Shown here one piece after another: positions 5,673 through 7,519 of a DNA stretch of 7,519 nt. Made by a program: the position numbers and the translations under genes. This DNA comes from an uncultured Bacteroidales bacterium (GTDB lineage Bacteria > Bacteroidota > Bacteroidia > Bacteroidales > Paludibacteraceae). Each line of letters starts with the position of its first letter. Positions within the stretch are counted from its first letter, which is position 1. The stretch covers positions 1 through 7,519 of the forward strand of contig CAIUKZ010000383.1 of NCBI GenBank assembly GCA_903899865.1, given 5' to 3'. A model generated the notes under the pieces. That model was not told the DNA's origin. It made no database searches and was given only the letters and a program-made list of their open reading frames with translations.

Positions 5673-7519
5673 ATGCTAAAAGTGAAATTAAAAATGCAAA
5701 TTTTTGCATGTATGTTGTTTTGTTGTTCTGTCGTTTCGGCCCAGAATGGGTCGCCAGGGACAGCGCTCAATAATCGAAGCAAGTCTCCTAATAATCCAAA
5801 GGCACAATCGGATGCCATGGTGACGGATGAAAATGTCCGATTTACCATCCTGACCGATCGTCTTATCCGTATGGAATACAGCCCCAAAGCTGTCTTTGAG
5901 GATAAAGCGTCTCTTACGTTTTTGAACAGAAATCTGTCTGTGCCAAAATACAGTAAGTCGGTAAAATCTGGCTGGTTGACCATTCAGACCAATGCCTTGA
6001 CGCTGAAATACAAGAAGGGTACAGGAGTCTTTAGTCCAGAAAACCTCTTGGTGGAATTGATGGTCAACGGTAAAAAAACAACTTGGCACTACGGCGACAC
6101 TGATAAATCCAACTTGCTGGGTACTACTCGCACGCTAGATAACGCCTGTGGCGATACCATACCTTGGTACAACCAAAAAGTACAACTAGAACAGGGTCTG
6201 GTTTCGCGTAGCGGATGGGCGCTAGTTGATGACTCTAAAAACAATCTTTTCGACGGTGCTACTGACTGGAACTGGGTTACTCCACGTGATTCAAAAGACG
6301 TTCAGGATCTATACTTTTTTGGATATGGGCTGGATTACAAACAAGCTCTGTATGACTACACTCAAGTAGCAGGAAAAATCCCAATGCCTCCCAAATATGC
6401 CTTTGGATATTGGTGGTGTAAGTATTGGGCATACACCGACACCGAAATGAAAGGATTGGTAACTGATTTAAAAGCTTATAATATCCCTGTGGATGTGGCT
6501 ATTATAGATATGGATTGGCATCCTACTGATGGTCTGTCAACGAGAAAGGGATGGCACAAATCACCAAAGGATCTGTTTGGTCAGACCAAAGGTTGGACAG
6601 GTTATACGTGGAATACGAATCTGTTTCCCAATGCACCAAAGATGCTTGAATGGATGGAAACTTCCAAAGTGAAAAACGCACTCAATCTCCACCCTGCATC
6701 GGGTGTCTCTCCACAAGAGAAGATGTATGTTCCAATGATAGAGGCATTAAAAATTGATACCAACAAACCAATGCCTTATGATAAAGTATTCGGAAAAAAA
6801 GTGGGCTGGGATACCGTATCTATTGGAAAATCTATACCTTTTGATATTACCAATAAAACGTTCGCAAAATCGTATTTTAATGTGTTGATCCGTTCGCTCG
6901 AAAAGCAAGGCGTGGACTTCTGGTGGCTCGACTGGCAACAGTGGGGATATACACCAGTAGAAGGACTGAACCCAACGTGGTGGTTGAATTACTGTTTCTT
7001 TACTGATATGGAACGCAATACCAACAACCGTCCGTTTCTTTTTCACCGCTGGGGAGGGATGGGTAATCACCGCTATCAGATTGGATTCTCTGGCGATACC
7101 TATATCAATTGGAAATCATTGGCTTTTCAGCCCTATTTTACATCTACAGCATCCAATGTAGGCTATGGCTATTGGAGTCATGATATCGGAGGGCACATGT
7201 ATGTGCAGGAATATGACCATGAAGCACGCTCGGCTGAGTTGTACATCCGTTGGTTGCAGTTTGGTGCGTTCAGTCCGATAATGAGAACGCATGGGGGAAA
7301 AAATCCATTTGTCGAACGAAGGATTTTTGCCTATCCGGTGGAAGATTTCAAGGTGATGCGTGAAGCCATTCGCATGAGGTATGCTATCGCTCCTTATGTT
7401 TATAGCCAGTCACGTATAGCTTATGACAGTGCGGTGTCTATTTGCCACCCCATGTATTATGATTATCCAAAAGCGAATGAGGCTTATACCAATAAGCAGC
7501 AGTACATGTTTGGGTCAGA
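5673..7519 (+). CDS. GH31 family glycoside hydrolase, 3' end beyond the window
   Basis: An open frame of 615 codons runs off the window with no stop. The start at 5673 gives MLKVKLK followed by a hydrophobic stretch and VVSA before QNG, a signal peptide cleaved near residue 23. The ATG at 5694 is possible but loses the basic n-region. Residues about 45-235 are the GH31 N-terminal beta-sandwich (RLIRMEYS), and the catalytic TIM barrel starts near 238 (PPKYAFGYWWCKYW). Visible motifs: IDMDWH (Asp279, Asp281, sugar-binding strand), NLHPASG, DFWWLDWQQ with nucleophile Asp420, GFSGDT with acid/base Asp475, and YWSHDIGGH (His503, Asp504). The read ends near CHPMYYDYP...QYMFG, close to the end of the barrel, so C-terminal beta domains and any T9SS tail are unseen. 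The family includes alpha-glucosidases, alpha-xylosidases and some alpha-galactosidases. The WWLDWQQ branch is common in Bacteroidota, and its specificity cannot be read here. It lies 79 nt after the esterase gene, with no terminator between. Confidence 0.9.
   Translation, partial: MLKVKLKMQIFACMLFCCSVVSAQNGSPGTALNNRSKSPNNPKAQSDAMVTDENVRFTILTDRLIRMEYSPKAVFEDKASLTFLNRNLSVPKYSKSVKSGWLTIQTNALTLKYKKGTGVFSPENLLVELMVNGKKTTWHYGDTDKSNLLGTTRTLDNACGDTIPWYNQKVQLEQGLVSRSGWALVDDSKNNLFDGATDWNWVTPRDSKDVQDLYFFGYGLDYKQALYDYTQVAGKIPMPPKYAFGYWWCKYWAYTDTEMKGLVTDLKAYNIPVDVAIIDMDWHPTDGLSTRKGWHKSPKDLFGQTKGWTGYTWNTNLFPNAPKMLEWMETSKVKNALNLHPASGVSPQEKMYVPMIEALKIDTNKPMPYDKVFGKKVGWDTVSIGKSIPFDITNKTFAKSYFNVLIRSLEKQGVDFWWLDWQQWGYTPVEGLNPTWWLNYCFFTDMERNTNNRPFLFHRWGGMGNHRYQIGFSGDTYINWKSLAFQPYFTSTASNVGYGYWSHDIGGHMYVQEYDHEARSAELYIRWLQFGAFSPIMRTHGGKNPFVERRIFAYPVEDFKVMREAIRMRYAIAPYVYSQSRIAYDSAVSICHPMYYDYPKANEAYTNKQQYMFGS

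Noticed and set aside
5673..5741. Lipoprotein signal in the GH31 protein (Cys-rich CMLFCC segment)
   Set aside because: The residues before the Cys pair do not form a lipobox, and a normal signal peptidase I site (VVSA) follows.
5688..6089. Minus-strand open frames opposite the coding genes (for example 5688-6089, 357-764, 1179-1523)
   Set aside because: They lie entirely antisense to well-supported genes, have no recognisable domains and no promoter.
1..7519. CRISPR array, tRNA, rRNA or insertion sequence
   Set aside because: No regularly spaced repeats, no tRNA- or rRNA-like segments and no transposase motifs were seen; nearly all of the window is accounted for by the four genes.

Overview
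The window looks like part of a glycan-degradation gene cluster from a Bacteroidota bacterium that has a type IX secretion system (T9SS). Three things point there. Two of the proteins end in T9SS type A sorting domains. The only clear promoter has the Bacteroidota form (TTTG, then TAnnTTTG). The genes lack convincing Shine-Dalgarno sites and instead have A/C-rich leaders. The species cannot be named from the sequence alone.

Layout: bases 1-251 hold a compact control region. It contains a tandem direct repeat (24-60) just upstream of a promoter (67-95), then a leader of about 150 nt with an 8-bp inverted repeat (143-181) and a G/C-rich hairpin repeat (204-236) unlike its AT-rich surroundings. 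Four genes follow, all on the + strand with gaps of 58, 67 and 79 nt. They are a clan GH-D-like (alpha-galactosidase-like) hydrolase (252-1910), a right-handed beta-helix protein with a T9SS tail (1969-3879), an SGNH/GDSL-type esterase with a T9SS tail (3947-5593), and a family GH31 glycosidase cut by the window end (5673-7519 and beyond). I see no terminator or second promoter in the gaps, so the four probably form one operon.

How they may work together (inference): all four proteins carry signal peptides. The beta-helix protein (lyase- or glycosidase-like) and the esterase would be moved to the cell surface or medium by the T9SS, where they could cut and deacylate a polymer. The first enzyme has no T9SS tail and would probably act in the periplasm on imported oligosaccharides. 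The GH31 enzyme's location is unknown because its C-terminus is missing. No SusC/SusD pair, regulator or transporter is in view, and the substrate cannot be deduced. The most interesting points are the AraC-like tandem operator before the promoter, the unassigned beta-helix protein with an Asp/Gly-rich motif, the divergent GH-D-like enzyme, and the altered catalytic blocks of the esterase.
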